Assembly: GCF_013282745.1 (NCBI RefSeq)
Contig: NZ_CP054044.1
Span: 434,001 to 498,000 of the forward strand
Length of the DNA stretch: 64,000 nucleotides
DNA from: Yersinia bercovieri ATCC 43970
GTDB lineage: Bacteria > Pseudomonadota > Gammaproteobacteria > Enterobacterales > Enterobacteriaceae
Direction: 5' to 3'
The notes under the pieces are model-generated. The model was given only the letters and a program-made list of their open reading frames with translations, was not told the origin of the DNA and did not search any database. Position numbers and translations under genes: made by a program. Position 1 is the stretch's first letter. Each line of letters begins with the position of its first letter. Shown here piece after piece: positions 29,907 to 41,772 of this stretch.

Positions 29907-30776
29907 TTACGCCGACGGGCTAGATTCCGCTTTGGCTACCTGATGCAAATGCACATCCATCTGCGGGTATGGAATGCCAATTTTATGGGCATCCAGTGCG
30001 CGCTTGAAGCTCTCCATCAAATCCCAATACACCTCCATCGCATCGCCGTTGGTGGTCCAGACACGCACCGTGAAGTTCAGTGAAGAGGCCGCCATCTCAT
30101 TGAGGCGAATCGTGACGCCCTGATCATGCATAATGCGTTTATCAGCAGCAATGATGTCACCCAGCACTTTCTTCACCACATCAATATCAGCATCATAGGC
30201 CACGCCAATAACCATATCAGTGCGGCGGTTCGGCTCGCGACTGGTATTGATTATGTTGTTGGCAATGATTTTGCCATTTGGCACCACAATGATTTTGTCA
30301 TCAACGGTACGCAGAGTAGTTGAGAAGATCTGCACCTGCACCACAGTACCCGCTACCCCGCCCAGATCGACATACTCACCCGCTTTAAATGGACGGAAGG
30401 CCACCAGCAGCACACCTGCCGCAAAGTTGGACAGTGAGCCTTGTAGCGCCAAACCCACAGCCAAACCGGCGGCACCGATAACCGCAATTACCGAGGCGGT
30501 CTGCACACCAAGGCGGCCTAATACAGCAACGATGGTGAAGGCCAGGATGCTGTAACGTGCCATTGCCGCCAGGAAATCCGCGACCGTGACATCGATGCCC
30601 CGCAACTTCATGACCCGACCCAACATCCGCGAGACCACTTTAGCGATGATCGAACCGACAGTCAGGATCAATAGTGCCGCGACAAGATTAACTGCATATT
30701 GAATTAGCAAATCCTGATTATTGACCAACCAGGTACTGGCTTCATTGATACCATCGACTACGTTTAATTCTTCCAT
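29907..30776 (-). CDS. mscS: Small-conductance mechanosensitive channel MscS
   Basis: Heptameric membrane channel that opens on hypo-osmotic shock. It has 289 residues (E. coli 286) from ATG 30776, [14 protein letters not shown], preceded by AGGA; the ATG at 30821 adds an unrelated leader. TM1 (about 28-55) and TM2 (about 65-90) are followed by the pore-lining TM3, [20 protein letters not shown]. The cytosolic beta and alpha/beta domains have [19 protein letters not shown] and [18 protein letters not shown]. It lies between argO and the divergent phosphatase gene; in E. coli mscS neighbours fbaA directly. Confidence 0.97.
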   Translation of the reverse strand: MEELNVVDGINEASTWLVNNQDLLIQYAVNLVAALLILTVGSIIAKVVSRMLGRVMKLRGIDVTVADFLAAMARYSILAFTIVAVLGRLGVQTASVIAVIGAAGLAVGLALQGSLSNFAAGVLLVAFRPFKAGEYVDLGGVAGTVVQVQIFSTTLRTVDDKIIVVPNGKIIANNIINTSREPNRRTDMVIGVAYDADIDVVKKVLGDIIAADKRIMHDQGVTIRLNEMAASSLNFTVRVWTTNGDAMEVYWDLMESFKRALDAHKIGIPYPQMDVHLHQVAKAESSPSA

Positions 30777-31056
30777 TTGAACCATCCTACAAAAAAGCTC
30801 CCAGCGGGAGAGATTACGCAAAAAAATACCGCAAAATGCTGACTGATCAATCAGGCAGCCCGAATAGGGTAACTAACAATCAAGAGTGTTGCCAATTTAG
30901 ATAACACGGGATGAGGATGAAAAGTATCGCCATGAGGGCTAACAAGCCGTTTTCAAGTAATAAAAATCACTGATGTTTTCTAAAATACACGTGAGTTAGC
31001 ACTCTCTATATTGAGGTATCAGTCAATAGCAATAAGATAGCTGAAAGGAAAATACT

Positions 31057-32034
31057 ATGCCTAGAGTCAAACCCACCCCATTAGATTTTTCCATTCTTCC
31101 CCCAGACAAAAACGCCTGGACTTTAACTAAAGCTGAAGCTGAGATTGAAAAATTCAAAGAAATGCTTACAGAACATCAGGCAGACCTTAATAAAAAAATA
31201 AACTGGGAAAATAAAGATTATCAATTAGCAAAAATTAACGAAGAAAATCAAAGATATAATGATATAGGTACGTTCCTAAAAACGGCAATTACTGCACCAG
31301 ACGGGACGTATTTTCCCGCTAATTATATCAACTTGGGCACAGACAAAGGTGTTATTCGCAGTCAGTACCCGACGGTTGAAGGGGTAACGAATTTTAAGGC
31401 TATGTTAGCAGAGAGACGCATCACAATAGTGGTGGTTATTGCTGACAGTAATATGTTGGATGATCCGCTAGGCAAATATCAAAAAGAGTATCCTGCTTAC
31501 TTTGCTAATAAAGAGAATCTGGTGACATATATTGATAAGCCAACAAATAATATTGAGATAGATTGTTATCAGATGCCATTCAAGGATGGTAATAACAAAA
31601 CTATCCCCATCAATTTTGCACATATAAAAAATTGGAAAGATCATACCGCTTTAGGCAAAAATGAAATTAAGGAGCTGGCTGGAATTGTCATAAACTTACA
31701 CCAAAGAGCGTTTGATAATTTTAAACGTCAGGGCAGTCAGGCCATTAATGCTCCGGTTAAGGCACTCCCTGTCATCCACTGCAGTGCAGGTGTTGGGCGT
31801 ACGGGGCAATTGATTGCAGCGATGGAGTTAGTCAATAAAAAATCAGCGCTGAGCCTAGAGACCATCATTAAAACTCTACGTGAAGAAGGTAGCCCAGCAA
31901 TGGTTCAACGCAGCGCGCAAATGGACGTATTAATTGATTTAGCTAAAGACTTAAACAAACCACTTTGGACTAAAGATGAGCAACACTCTACGTGGCAGCA
32001 AGCATCAACTTCGCATCCAGTAAACTATCTTTAA
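31057..32034 (+). CDS. Chromosomal protein tyrosine phosphatase, YopH-like catalytic domain
   Basis: 325 residues with a classical tyrosine phosphatase domain. The P-loop HCSAGVGRTG is at 241-250 (nucleophile Cys242, phosphate-binding Arg248). The WPD-type loop reads WKDHTA at 193-198, with the general acid at Asp195. A Q-loop-like MVQRSAQMDVLIDLA is at 282-296, and a pTyr-loop-like NQRYNDIGTF with PANYINLG at about 64-94. From INLG onward it parallels the YopH catalytic domain as I remember it. The N-terminal ~75 residues are charged and partly helical, without signal peptide or membrane segment, and shorter than YopH's secretion and chaperone region. The gene is strikingly AT-rich (30 G/C of 120 bases at 31141-31260) and sits alone between mscS and fbaA. 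Substrate and location are unknown. GAAAGGA precedes the ATG. Confidence 0.9.
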   Translation: MPRVKPTPLDFSILPPDKNAWTLTKAEAEIEKFKEMLTEHQADLNKKINWENKDYQLAKINEENQRYNDIGTFLKTAITAPDGTYFPANYINLGTDKGVIRSQYPTVEGVTNFKAMLAERRITIVVVIADSNMLDDPLGKYQKEYPAYFANKENLVTYIDKPTNNIEIDCYQMPFKDGNNKTIPINFAHIKNWKDHTALGKNEIKELAGIVINLHQRAFDNFKRQGSQAINAPVKALPVIHCSAGVGRTGQLIAAMELVNKKSALSLETIIKTLREEGSPAMVQRSAQMDVLIDLAKDLNKPLWTKDEQHSTWQQASTSHPVNYL

Positions 32035-32048
32035 GGTGATCAATAACG

Positions 32049-32071
32049 AAAAAAGGCCCCGCAGGGCCTTT
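32049..32071 (-). terminator. fbaA terminator
   Basis: On the minus strand AAGGCCC, loop TGCGG, GGCCTT is followed by TTTT, 25 bases after the fbaA stop. The plus strand gives GGGCCTTTC after the phosphatase gene, so the hairpin may serve both convergent genes. Confidence 0.8.
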
Positions 32072-32095
32072 CATATCGTGTGAAACAGTTCCGAA

Positions 32096-33172
<1,077 letters not shown>

Positions 33173-33305
33173 GTACGTTGTCCTGTTTCGTCGACTGAAG
33201 ATAGCAGCTATCCGATGGGATAGGCCCTAAATGTAAATCGGTTTCGCTTACCTAGCTGCATGAGCTAACAGCGAAACGGGCGGCTTTCGCCCCCCGTTAT
33301 CTAAA

Positions 33306-34469
33306 TTACTGCTTAGCGCGCTCTTCCAGCATCACAACCGCTGGCAGTTTTTTCCCTTCAACGAACTCAAGGAATGCACCGCCGCCAGTAGAGATGTAGG
33401 AGATTTGGTCAGCAATACCGAACAGATCGATTGCTGCCAGTGTGTCACCGCCGCCTGCGATAGAGAATGCTTCGCTGTCTGCGATAGCACGAGCAACGAT
33501 CTCGGTCCCTTTACGGAAGTTAGGGAACTCAAACACGCCAACAGGGCCATTCCACAGAATGGTTTTGGCATTTTTCAGGATCTCAGCCAGACGCTCCGCA
33601 GAGACGTCGCCCAAGTCCAAAATTTGCTCATCATCTTTAATTTGATCAGCAGGTTTCAGTGTTGCAGCGGCGGTTTCAGAGAACTCGGTCGCAACACGAA
33701 CATCAGTTGGAACTGGGATATCGCAAGTTTCCAGCAGGCGTTTTGCTTCTGGGATCAGGTCTGCTTCGTACAGCGATTTGCCCACATTGTGGCCTTGAGC
33801 GGCAACAAAGGTGTTTGCAATACCACCACCAACAATCAGCTGGTCAGCGATTTTAGACAGCGCACCCAGCACCGTCAGTTTGGTTGAAACTTTAGAACCA
33901 CCCACGATAGCAACCATTGGGCGCGCTGGGTTACCCAGTGCTTTACCCAGTGCTTCCAGCTCTGCTGACAACAGCGGGCCGGCACACGCGATAGGGGCAA
34001 ATTTACCCACGCCGTGAGTCGACGCCTGAGCACGGTGAGCAGTACCAAATGCATCCATCACATACACATCACAGAGTGCGGCATATTTCTTGGATAGCGT
34101 TTCGTCGTCTTTCTTCTCGCCTTTGTTAAAGCGAACGTTTTCCAGAACAACCAACTCGCCAGCTGCAATTTCAACGCCGTCCAGATAGTCTTTCGCCAGA
34201 CGTACCGGAGCAGACAATTTGTCTTTCAGGTAGTTAACGACTGGCAGTAAGGAGAACTCTTCGTTGTACTCGCCTTCGGTCGGGCGACCCAGGTGAGAGG
34301 TAACCATTACTTTAGCGCCTTGCTTCAGTGCCGCTTCAATGGTCGGCAGAGATGCACGGATACGCGCATCAGAAGTCACTTTGCCATCTTTTACCGGAAC
34401 ATTGAGGTCCGCACGGATCAGCACGCGAAGGCCTGCCAGATCCAGATCGGTCATCTTAATTACAGACAT
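33306..34469 (-). CDS. pgk: Phosphoglycerate kinase
   Basis: Makes ATP from 1,3-bisphosphoglycerate in glycolysis. It has 387 residues, as in E. coli. The N-terminal substrate domain has [13 protein letters not shown] and [18 protein letters not shown]. The C-terminal nucleotide domain has [26 protein letters not shown] and [16 protein letters not shown]. It lies 102 bases after epd. The operon order epd-pgk-fbaA is the conserved one. Confidence 0.98.
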   Translation of the reverse strand: MSVIKMTDLDLAGLRVLIRADLNVPVKDGKVTSDARIRASLPTIEAALKQGAKVMVTSHLGRPTEGEYNEEFSLLPVVNYLKDKLSAPVRLAKDYLDGVEIAAGELVVLENVRFNKGEKKDDETLSKKYAALCDVYVMDAFGTAHRAQASTHGVGKFAPIACAGPLLSAELEALGKALGNPARPMVAIVGGSKVSTKLTVLGALSKIADQLIVGGGIANTFVAAQGHNVGKSLYEADLIPEAKRLLETCDIPVPTDVRVATEFSETAAATLKPADQIKDDEQILDLGDVSAERLAEILKNAKTILWNGPVGVFEFPNFRKGTEIVARAIADSEAFSIAGGGDTLAAIDLFGIADQISYISTGGGAFLEFVEGKKLPAVVMLEERAKQ

Positions 34470-34571
34470 GGTGAATCCTCTTGTTGATTCTCTTTAAAGT
34501 TGCATAAGCTGCACATCAACGCTGATATAACCGCAATAAATCACGGAAAAACAATACGTTGGCATACCATA

Positions 34572-35588
34572 CTAGAAACCACTGCGGGCCATCGCCAATG
34601 TCGTATCCAACATTCTATTGGCGAAACCCCATTCGTTATCGCACCATACCAACGTCTTAATCAGGTGCTGCCCACTGACCCGCGTCTGGGTGCAATCGAC
34701 AATTGCACTGTGCGGATCATGGTTAAAATCGGTCGACACCAAAGGTAATTCCGTATAGTCAACTATACCACGAAATGAGCCTCTTGCTGCCTTTTGCAAA
34801 AGCTGGTTAACCTCAGCCACGCCAACCGGGCTTGTCACGCTAACGCTTAAATCGATAGCCGTCACATTGATGGTCGGCACCCGTACCGAGATAGCTTCAA
34901 ACCTGTCGCAAAACTTCGGAAAAATACGGGTAATCCCTGCGGCCAGTTTAGTATCCACGGGGATAATCGACTGACTTGCTGCCCGGGTACGACGTAAATC
35001 TTGATGATAAGCATCAATAACGGGCTGGTCATTCATTGATGAATGAATGGTGGTCACAGTGCCGGACTCAATACCATAAGCATCATCCAGCAACTGAATA
35101 ATAGGAATAATACAGTTCGTGGTACAGGAGGCGTTGGAGACAATTCGGTGTTCAGCCAGTAAATCCTGATGGTTAACACCATAGACCACAGTCGCATCCA
35201 AATCATGACCACCGGGATGGGCAAACAGTACCTTTTTGGCACCGGAGGTTAAGTGCGCCTCGCCATCTGCGCGGCTGCCATACACACCGCTACAATCCAG
35301 AACCACATCAATTCCTAACTCACCCCAGGGTAACTGCCCGATCTCTGGCTGATGTATCAGCCGGATAATATCGTCCCCGACGTATAAACTGTCGCACTCC
35401 TGACGAACATCCCAGGCAAACCGGCCATGGCTGGAGTCATACTTCAACAGATGGGCCATCCCTTCCGCATTCGCCAACTCATTAATCGCAACGACTGAAA
35501 TTTCTGCCCGGCGACCCGATTCATACAATGCGCGTAAAACGCTACGGCCAATGCGGCCAAAGCCATTTATCGCTATGCGGATTGTCAT
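34572..35588 (-). CDS. epd: D-erythrose-4-phosphate dehydrogenase
   Basis: NAD-dependent GAPDH homologue (GapB) that oxidises erythrose 4-phosphate for pyridoxal phosphate synthesis. It has 338 residues (E. coli 339). The Rossmann start is [19 protein letters not shown] and the catalytic Cys is in [14 protein letters not shown]. Arg and His contacts lie in the later half ([21 protein letters not shown] [17 protein letters not shown]). Its upstream neighbour tkt forms erythrose 4-phosphate, which links the two in function. Epd is distinguished from GapA by the [16 protein letters not shown] start and operon position. Confidence 0.96.
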   Translation of the reverse strand: MTIRIAINGFGRIGRSVLRALYESGRRAEISVVAINELANAEGMAHLLKYDSSHGRFAWDVRQECDSLYVGDDIIRLIHQPEIGQLPWGELGIDVVLDCSGVYGSRADGEAHLTSGAKKVLFAHPGGHDLDATVVYGVNHQDLLAEHRIVSNASCTTNCIIPIIQLLDDAYGIESGTVTTIHSSMNDQPVIDAYHQDLRRTRAASQSIIPVDTKLAAGITRIFPKFCDRFEAISVRVPTINVTAIDLSVSVTSPVGVAEVNQLLQKAARGSFRGIVDYTELPLVSTDFNHDPHSAIVDCTQTRVSGQHLIKTLVWCDNEWGFANRMLDTTLAMARSGF

Positions 35589-35820
35589 GTTACTCCCTGA
35601 TTCTGGTTATTATCATGCAACCCTATAGCCTACTGCACTGCCCCCTAAGATGGTAATCGTCTTATCACAATTCAGCCAGAATACATCCGACTTTTTCCTC
35701 AGCGAATTTGGCTGAAATGGAAAACCAATCATGACTGAAACGCTTCAGCCAGAATAAACCAAACCAATCATAAAAGGAATATCTGCCTGATAAAGGGCAC
35801 AATTCATCCATCAATTGGCG

Positions 35821-35848
35821 AAAAAAAAGACCGCCGAAGCGGTCTTTT
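35821..35848 (-). terminator. tkt terminator
   Basis: On the minus strand AAAAGACCGC, loop TTCG, GCGGTCTTTTTTTT gives a 9- to 10-bp stem with a UUCG tetraloop and a long T-run, 60 bases after the tkt stop. The rest of the 320-base gap to epd (35589-35908) holds the epd promoter region, with no gene. Confidence 0.92.
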
Positions 35849-35908
35849 AACAGGTGCATTACCGAGATTATCATTACCCTTTACAGGTCGCTCATCTCTA
35901 GCGATAAA

Positions 35909-37903
35909 TTACTTCAACAGCGCCTGAGCTTTCGCCACCACGTTTTCTACGGTGAAGCCAAACTCTTTGAACAGCAAGTCAGCTGGAGCAGATTCACCGA
36001 AGGAGTGCATACCCACAACTGCGCCATTCAGGCCAACATATTTGTACCAGTAATCAGCAATACCTGCTTCTACTGCAACGCGAGCACTGACAGCAGATGG
36101 CAAGACGGATTCACGGTAAGCCGCGTCTTGTTTGTCGAATGCATCAGTTGATGGCATCGAAACAACACGCACTTTGCGGCCAGCGGCGGTCAGTTGATCC
36201 GCAGCAGCCACCGCCAGTTCAACCTCAGAACCGGTCGCGATAAAGATCAGTTCAGGAAGGCCGGCACAATCTTTCAGCACATAAGCGCCTTTAGCGATGT
36301 TGGCTAACTGTTCGGCAGTACGTGGCTGTTGTGCCAGATTCTGACGGGAGAAGATCAGTGCGCTTGGGCCATCTTTACGTTCCAATGCATACTGCCATGC
36401 CACCGCAGATTCAACCTGGTCACACGGACGCCAGGTGCTCATGTTCGGTGTAACACGCAAACTCGCCATCTGCTCAACGGGTTGATGGGTTGGGCCATCC
36501 TCCCCCAGACCGATGGAGTCATGGGTGTAAACGAATACGCTGCGAATCTTCATCAGTGCCGCCATGCGCACTGCGTTACGGGCATATTCTACAAACATCA
36601 GGAAGGTTGCGCCGTAAGGGATGAACCCGCCGTGCAGAGCAATACCATTCATGATGGCAGACATACCAAATTCACGGACACCGTAGTGAATGTAGTTACC
36701 AGCCAGATCGTCACTCAGAGATTTAGAGCCAGACCAGATAGTTAGGTTGCTTGGTGCCAGGTCAGCGGAGCCGCCGAGGAATTCAGGTAACACTTTACCG
36801 AAAGCTTCCAGCGCATTTTGTGAGGCTTTGCGGCTAGCAATATTAGCCGGGTTAGCTTGCAGCTGTTCGATAAATTTCTTCGATTCAGTCGCCCAGTTAG
36901 CTGGCAGCTCACCGCTTACGCGGCGTTTGAATTCAGCAGCCAGTTCTGGATACGCTTTAGCATAAGCGGCAAACTTCTCGTTCCAGGCCGCTTCTTTCGC
37001 CTGGCCCGCTTCTTTCGCATCCCACGCCGCATAGATATCCTGCGGGATTTCGAATGGCGGGTATTTCCAGCCCAGTGCGACACGGGTAGCCGCAACTTCA
37101 TCGGCACCTAATGGTGCGCCATGTGAGTCATGAGTACCGGCTTTCTTCGGTGAGCCAAAACCGATAATAGTTTTGCACATCAGCAGCGAAGGTTTGTCGG
37201 TCACTTTGTGGGCTTCTTCGATGGCGGCTTTGATGGAGTCAGCATTATGACCATCAACAGCACGCACCACATGCCAGCCGTAAGCTTCGAAACGGGCAGC
37301 AGTATCATCGGTGAACCAACCTTCAACGTGACCATCGATAGAGATGCCGTTGTCATCGTAGAATGCGGTCAGTTTGCCCAGCTTCATGGTGCCAGCCAGA
37401 GAGCAAACTTCGTGAGAGATGCCTTCCATCATGCAACCATCGCCCATAAAGGCATAGGTGTGGTGATCGACAATATCATGGCCAGGGCGGTTAAACTGCG
37501 CGCCCAGCGTGCGTTCTGCAATTGCAAAACCAACGGCATTGGCAATGCCCTGACCCAGCGGGCCAGTGGTGGTTTCTACGCCAGCGGTATAGCCATATTC
37601 TGGGTGACCTGGCGTTTTAGAGTGCAATTGGCGGAAGTTTTTCAGCTCTTCCATCGGCAGGGGGTAGCCCGTGAGGTGCAGCAGGCTGTAGATCAACATG
37701 GAGCCGTGACCATTCGACAAGACGAAACGGTCGCGATCTGCCCAGTGTGGATTCGTTGGATTATGGTTCAGGTAATCACGCCATAGAACTTCGGCAATAT
37801 CTGCCATGCCCATAGGGGCGCCGGGGTGGCCGGAATTCGCTTTTTGCACTGCGTCCATGCTTAGTGCGCGGATCGCGTTGGCAAGCTCTTTACGAGAGGA
37901 CAT
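35909..37903 (-). CDS. tktA: Transketolase
   Basis: Thiamine-diphosphate enzyme that moves two-carbon units between sugar phosphates. It has 664 residues (E. coli TktA 663). Motifs: [19 protein letters not shown], the TPP/Mg motif [53 protein letters not shown] (catalytic Glu region and His) and [16 protein letters not shown] near the end. E. coli has two transketolases; position next to epd and loiP identifies this one as TktA. Confidence 0.97.
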   Translation of the reverse strand: MSSRKELANAIRALSMDAVQKANSGHPGAPMGMADIAEVLWRDYLNHNPTNPHWADRDRFVLSNGHGSMLIYSLLHLTGYPLPMEELKNFRQLHSKTPGHPEYGYTAGVETTTGPLGQGIANAVGFAIAERTLGAQFNRPGHDIVDHHTYAFMGDGCMMEGISHEVCSLAGTMKLGKLTAFYDDNGISIDGHVEGWFTDDTAARFEAYGWHVVRAVDGHNADSIKAAIEEAHKVTDKPSLLMCKTIIGFGSPKKAGTHDSHGAPLGADEVAATRVALGWKYPPFEIPQDIYAAWDAKEAGQAKEAAWNEKFAAYAKAYPELAAEFKRRVSGELPANWATESKKFIEQLQANPANIASRKASQNALEAFGKVLPEFLGGSADLAPSNLTIWSGSKSLSDDLAGNYIHYGVREFGMSAIMNGIALHGGFIPYGATFLMFVEYARNAVRMAALMKIRSVFVYTHDSIGLGEDGPTHQPVEQMASLRVTPNMSTWRPCDQVESAVAWQYALERKDGPSALIFSRQNLAQQPRTAEQLANIAKGAYVLKDCAGLPELIFIATGSEVELAVAAADQLTAAGRKVRVVSMPSTDAFDKQDAAYRESVLPSAVSARVAVEAGIADYWYKYVGLNGAVVGMHSFGESAPADLLFKEFGFTVENVVAKAQALLK

Positions 37904-37994
37904 GTTTTACTCCAGGTCGGATTAAAAAAGCGTTCAAGTTTACCATTTTCTCAGATCAAGCATTGAAACGGCAATCACTAAAAACAAATGAGCA

Positions 37995-38120
37995 ATACCC
38001 TGCATCTTTCAAGTTGCAGATGTGTTAGCCGCTCTCGGTTACCCGAATAACTTACTGATGTAAGCTCATCGGGATTTTCTCGTTTGCCGCCTTCCTGCAT
38101 CTTTAAATCTATTGGCTATA
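37995..38120. repeat. ERIC repeat between tkt and loiP
   Basis: About 125 bases in the opposite orientation to most copies here. It holds CTTTCAAGTTGCAGATGTGT, the core TACCCGAATAACTTACTGATG and GTAAGCTCATCGGGATTTTC, and ends with CCTGCATCTTTAAATC. It matches ERIC, with degenerate ends. The remaining ~370 bases to loiP hold its promoter and no gene. Confidence 0.8.
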
Positions 38121-38369
38121 ACTTCCATATTAATGACGAATGGAATCTGCTGATTTTCAGAATTAAGCTATAGCTGTAACGCCCAAGGCACGGTAACCTC
38201 GCTGCGTTTTTAGCCACACAATGAGCGGGTAAACACTCGAGGGGCTGGAAGCGCCCGTTTTTGCAAACAGACCAGTACCAACCTTACTTTGCAACTACAA
38301 CTTCGGGTAAGACCTATTGCCGACAGAGTAGAACAACCGCCGTCGATTCAACAGCTATTAATGCGATAG

Positions 38370-38397
38370 TTGACAAGAATGTGACAGCTACTATAGG
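38370..38397 (+). promoter_or_regulatory. Candidate sigma-70 promoter of loiP
   Basis: TTGACA (38370-38375), a 16-base spacer and TATAGG (38392-38397). The -35 is perfect and the -10 matches at four positions. The start would lie about 95 bases upstream of the loiP ATG. Confidence 0.5.
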
Positions 38398-38497
38398 CAA
38401 AGCGCTGTGAATAGATAACAGCTAATAATGCGTTGTCGAAACCAATAGAATTGCCCTATCCAATGATAAAAATGGCGTAACCACAGGAAAAAGTGTT

Positions 38498-39250
38498 ATG
38501 AAAATTCGTACCTCTATGATTGCACTGAGCCTGACAGCCCTGCTTAGCGGCTGCCAAAATATGAACACTGATGGCTTAATGCAGTCTGGCGCGCAGGCAT
38601 TTCAGGCCGCAACCCTAAGCGATGCTGATGTGAAAAATCTTAGTGAAAAATCTTGCGCAGAGATGGATCAAAAGGCCCAAATAGCGCCAGCGGATAGCAC
38701 TTACGGTAAACGTCTGGCGAAAATCTCGGCTGCATTGGGTGATAATATCAATGGTACGCCAGCCAACTATAAGGTTTACGTGACGAAAGATGTCAATGCC
38801 TGGGCGATGGCTAACGGCTGTATTCGCGTCTACAGCGGCTTAATGGACATGATGACCGACAATGAAGTGGAGGGTGTTCTCGGCCATGAAATGGGCCATG
38901 TGGCATTGGGCCACACCCGCAAAGCCATGCAAGTGGCCTACGGCACCACCGCCCTGCGCACTGCGGCAGCATCCGCCGGTGGCATTGCCGGCCAACTCTC
39001 CCAATCTCAGTTAGCTGATATTGGCGAGAAGCTGGTTAGCGCCCAGTTCTCACAAAAGCAAGAGAGTGAAGCTGATGATTACTCATTCGATTTGCTGAAA
39101 AAGCGGGGTATCGATCCTAATGGTTTGGTCACCAGCTTCGAAAAACTGGCGACCATGGAAGCGGGCCGCACCAGCAGCATGTTTGATGACCATCCATCCT
39201 CGCAAGCGCGCGCCGATCATATTCGCCAGCGTATTGCGACCGAGAAGTAA
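38498..39250 (+). CDS. loiP: Outer-membrane M48 metalloprotease LoiP (YggG)
   Basis: Zinc metalloprotease lipoprotein, 250 residues (E. coli 252). Lipoprotein signal MKIRTSMIALSLTALLSGC has its lipobox LSGC at 16-19. The M48 zinc motif HEMGHVALGH lies at about 128-137 and the third ligand Glu in SQKQESEADDYSFDLL. A downstream DDHPSSQARADHIRQ completes the family core. E. coli LoiP cleaves at Phe-Phe pairs and is osmotic-stress linked. The gene lies divergent from tkt, with an ERIC repeat in the gap. Confidence 0.95.
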   Translation: MKIRTSMIALSLTALLSGCQNMNTDGLMQSGAQAFQAATLSDADVKNLSEKSCAEMDQKAQIAPADSTYGKRLAKISAALGDNINGTPANYKVYVTKDVNAWAMANGCIRVYSGLMDMMTDNEVEGVLGHEMGHVALGHTRKAMQVAYGTTALRTAAASAGGIAGQLSQSQLADIGEKLVSAQFSQKQESEADDYSFDLLKKRGIDPNGLVTSFEKLATMEAGRTSSMFDDHPSSQARADHIRQRIATEK

Positions 39251-39271
39251 ATCAGGCCAATTTATCAATAC

Positions 39272-39295
39272 AAAACGCCCGTGATGATACGGGCG
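39272..39295 (-). terminator. Terminator between loiP and the Rieske gene
   Basis: CGCCCGT, loop of 6, ACGGGCG. On the minus strand it is followed by TTTT, 37 bases after the Rieske gene stop; it may also slow transcription from loiP. Confidence 0.7.
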
Positions 39296-39332
39296 CCATT
39301 GTTGATACTGCCCCAATTGATAGCGGCTGAAG

Positions 39333-39650
39333 CTAGCTCCCCTCTCCCAGAGAGACCTCAATCTGATCGCCATTGATTCGCACGGGATAGATAGTTAAGT
39401 CCCGATCACCTGGCTCACGTAAGCATTGCCCGGTTCGGATATCAAACAGCGCGCCATGCAAGGGGCACTCGATGGTCGCGCCATCAACAAACCCCTGACT
39501 TAATAGCGCATTCGCATGAGGGCAGATATCTTCCATCGCAAAATATTCGCCATCAACCAGGTAAACACCAATCCTTTTATCATCTGCCTGAGCGGAAAAA
39601 GGGGAGTCCTGTTTGACATAATTAACCTTACAGACACTGAACCACCCCAT
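39333..39650 (-). CDS. Stand-alone Rieske [2Fe-2S] ferredoxin-like protein
   Basis: 105 residues, all within one Rieske domain of the NirD/dioxygenase-ferredoxin type. The cluster ligands are Cys and His in ICPHANALLS and Cys and His in ECPLHGALFDIRTG. The linker between the two boxes contains GFVDGATI. There is no signal peptide or membrane anchor, so it should be a soluble electron carrier in the cytosol. No oxygenase, nitrite reductase or ferredoxin reductase gene lies beside it; its neighbours are loiP and speA. The partner and function are therefore unknown. Confidence 0.88.
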   Translation of the reverse strand: MGWFSVCKVNYVKQDSPFSAQADDKRIGVYLVDGEYFAMEDICPHANALLSQGFVDGATIECPLHGALFDIRTGQCLREPGDRDLTIYPVRINGDQIEVSLGEGS

Positions 39651-39739
39651 TGAAGCCCCCCGTTGTCCACTGAATCATGATAGAAACCATTAATATCAGT
39701 GTGGTTGAGATTTAACTAATTACCAGCGGGTATAACAAC

Positions 39740-39767
39740 AAAAAAGGGCAAACCGAAGTTCGCCCTT
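39740..39767 (-). terminator. speA terminator
   Basis: On the minus strand AAGGGCGAAC, loop TTCG, GTTTGCCCTT is followed by TTTT, 25 bases after the speA stop. The stem is 10 bp with one G-T pair and a UUCG loop. Confidence 0.9.
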
Positions 39768-39792
39768 AAATCGTGATAGAACAGTGAGTGGT

Positions 39793-41772
39793 TTACTCGT
39801 CTTCGAGGTAAGTATAGCCGTACAGACCGGCTTCAAACTCTTGCATAAACTGAGCTTGCAACTCAGTGTCCAGATCCGTCTCTTTCACTTGATCGCGGAA
39901 ATGAGCCAGCAACTTCTCTGGGTTCAATTGAACATACTCCAGCATATCGGCCACAGTATCACCTTCATCGGTTTGCTCAACTTCAACTGTGCCATCAGGG
40001 AAAACATACACATCAACGGCCGCTGTATCACCGAACAGATTATGCATATTGCCCAGAATTTCCTGATAAGCGCCGACCATAAAGAAGCCCAGCAACGGTG
40101 GATTTTCCGCATCATACGGCGGCATTGGCATGGTGGTTGCCACGCCATCACCATCAATGTAGTGGTCGATGGTGCCATCAGAGTCGCAAGTAATATCCAG
40201 CAACACTGCGCGACGCTCCGGTGGCTTATCTAAACCTTCCAATGGCAACACCGGGAACAGTTGATCAATGCCCCATGCATCTGGCATTGATTGGAACAGG
40301 GAGAAGTTGACATACAGCTTGTCAGCCATACGCTCTTGCAGCTCATCAATAATGGGCCGATGCGCGCGGTTGCTTGGATCCAACTGCTTTTGGATCTCAT
40401 TACAAATGCTCAGATACAGCTCTTCAGCCCAAGCGCGTTGTGCCAGTTCCAGCATGCCATGAGCATACTGGGTATGGACATCGTGCAAATCCATCTGGCT
40501 ATCATGTAGCCATTCACGTAGCGAGCGGCGGTTCTCTGGCTCTTGCATCTCCAGCCAGGTGTCCCACAAGCTTTCTAACGCGCGAGGCGCATCAGCTGCT
40601 GGAGGCAGTGGCTCGTTGAACTCATTACGCTCTACGCCGATAACATTGGAGACCAGCACCGTGTGATGCGCAGTGACGGCACGACCAGACTCCGTGATGA
40701 CAGTAGGATGCGGCAGACCATGCTCATTACAAGCATCACCGATACCCCAGATAACGTTATTGGCATATTCATTCAAGCCATAGTTAACCGAGCAATCAGA
40801 TTGAGAGCGCGTCCCTTCGTAATCCACACCCAGACCACCACCGACATCGAAGCACTGGATATTGACACCCAGTTTATGCAGCTCCACATAGAATCGCGCC
40901 GATTCACGCACGCCAGTGGAGATATCACGGATGTTGGACAGCTGAGAACCCAAATGAAAATGCAATAATTGCAGGCTCTCCAGACTGTTGGCTTCACGTA
41001 ACATATCAACTAACTGCAACACCTGAGTGGCAGATAAGCCGAATTTAGATTTTTCACCGCCACTGGCCTGCCATTTGCCGGAGCCTTGTGATGCCAAACG
41101 CGCACGGACACCCAAGCGCGGCACCACATTCAGGCGCTCGGCCTCTTCCAGTACCATTTTGATTTCTGACATCTTTTCGATAACCAGATAAACCTTATGG
41201 CCCAGTTTTTCACCAATCAACGCCAAGCGGATATATTCACGGTCTTTATAGCCATTACAGACGATGACCGAGCGGGTCATACCGGCATGGGCCAGAACCG
41301 CCATCATTTCCGCTTTAGAACCGGCCTCCAATCCTAACGGCTCGCCAGAACTCACTAAGGATTCAATGACCCGACGATGCTGGTTGACCTTAATGGGGTA
41401 AACCAGGAAGTAATCGCCTTCATAACCAAAGGATTCTCGCGCACGTTTAAACGCCCCGTTAATTGAGCGCAGGCGGTGTTGCAAAATTTGTGGGAAACAG
41501 AATAACGCCGGCAGGCGCTGCCCCTGCTCAAGCTGCATTCCTTTGACCAGTTGTGCCAAGTCGACACGAGCTTCACGAACATCGGGATCAGGGCAAACAC
41601 TGATATGACCCAACTCATTGACGTCATAATAGTTGCCACCCCAATAGGCGACGTTATAGGTGCTCAGCATCTTGCTGGCATTACGATCATTCATGGCAAC
41701 CTCCTGCATGGAGCGTAAAGAAACATGTGCGCCCGCAGCTGACGGACGGCCAATCAAGTTATCATCAGACAT
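39793..41772 (-). CDS. speA: Biosynthetic arginine decarboxylase
   Basis: PLP- and Mg-dependent enzyme that turns arginine into agmatine, the first step of the ADC route to putrescine. It has 659 residues (E. coli 658). The long start [14 protein letters not shown] is conserved with E. coli. The PLP lysine lies in [17 protein letters not shown]. The fold-III barrel motif [20 protein letters not shown] and the substrate-site [15 protein letters not shown] follow, and the C-terminus ends GYTYLEDE as in E. coli. Unlike E. coli, no speB follows; agmatine use is instead explained by aguA and aguB at 49253-51280. Confidence 0.98.
   Translation of the reverse strand: MSDDNLIGRPSAAGAHVSLRSMQEVAMNDRNASKMLSTYNVAYWGGNYYDVNELGHISVCPDPDVREARVDLAQLVKGMQLEQGQRLPALFCFPQILQHRLRSINGAFKRARESFGYEGDYFLVYPIKVNQHRRVIESLVSSGEPLGLEAGSKAEMMAVLAHAGMTRSVIVCNGYKDREYIRLALIGEKLGHKVYLVIEKMSEIKMVLEEAERLNVVPRLGVRARLASQGSGKWQASGGEKSKFGLSATQVLQLVDMLREANSLESLQLLHFHLGSQLSNIRDISTGVRESARFYVELHKLGVNIQCFDVGGGLGVDYEGTRSQSDCSVNYGLNEYANNVIWGIGDACNEHGLPHPTVITESGRAVTAHHTVLVSNVIGVERNEFNEPLPPAADAPRALESLWDTWLEMQEPENRRSLREWLHDSQMDLHDVHTQYAHGMLELAQRAWAEELYLSICNEIQKQLDPSNRAHRPIIDELQERMADKLYVNFSLFQSMPDAWGIDQLFPVLPLEGLDKPPERRAVLLDITCDSDGTIDHYIDGDGVATTMPMPPYDAENPPLLGFFMVGAYQEILGNMHNLFGDTAAVDVYVFPDGTVEVEQTDEGDTVADMLEYVQLNPEKLLAHFRDQVKETDLDTELQAQFMQEFEAGLYGYTYLEDE

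Noticed and set aside
31057..32034. Calling the phosphatase YopH itself
   Set aside because: It is shorter (325 against 468 residues), chromosomal by context, lacks the N-terminal domain and differs in the WPD and P-loop residues.
35665..35874. 69-codon minus-strand reading frame between epd and tkt
   Set aside because: It runs through the tkt terminator and shows no recognisable family features.
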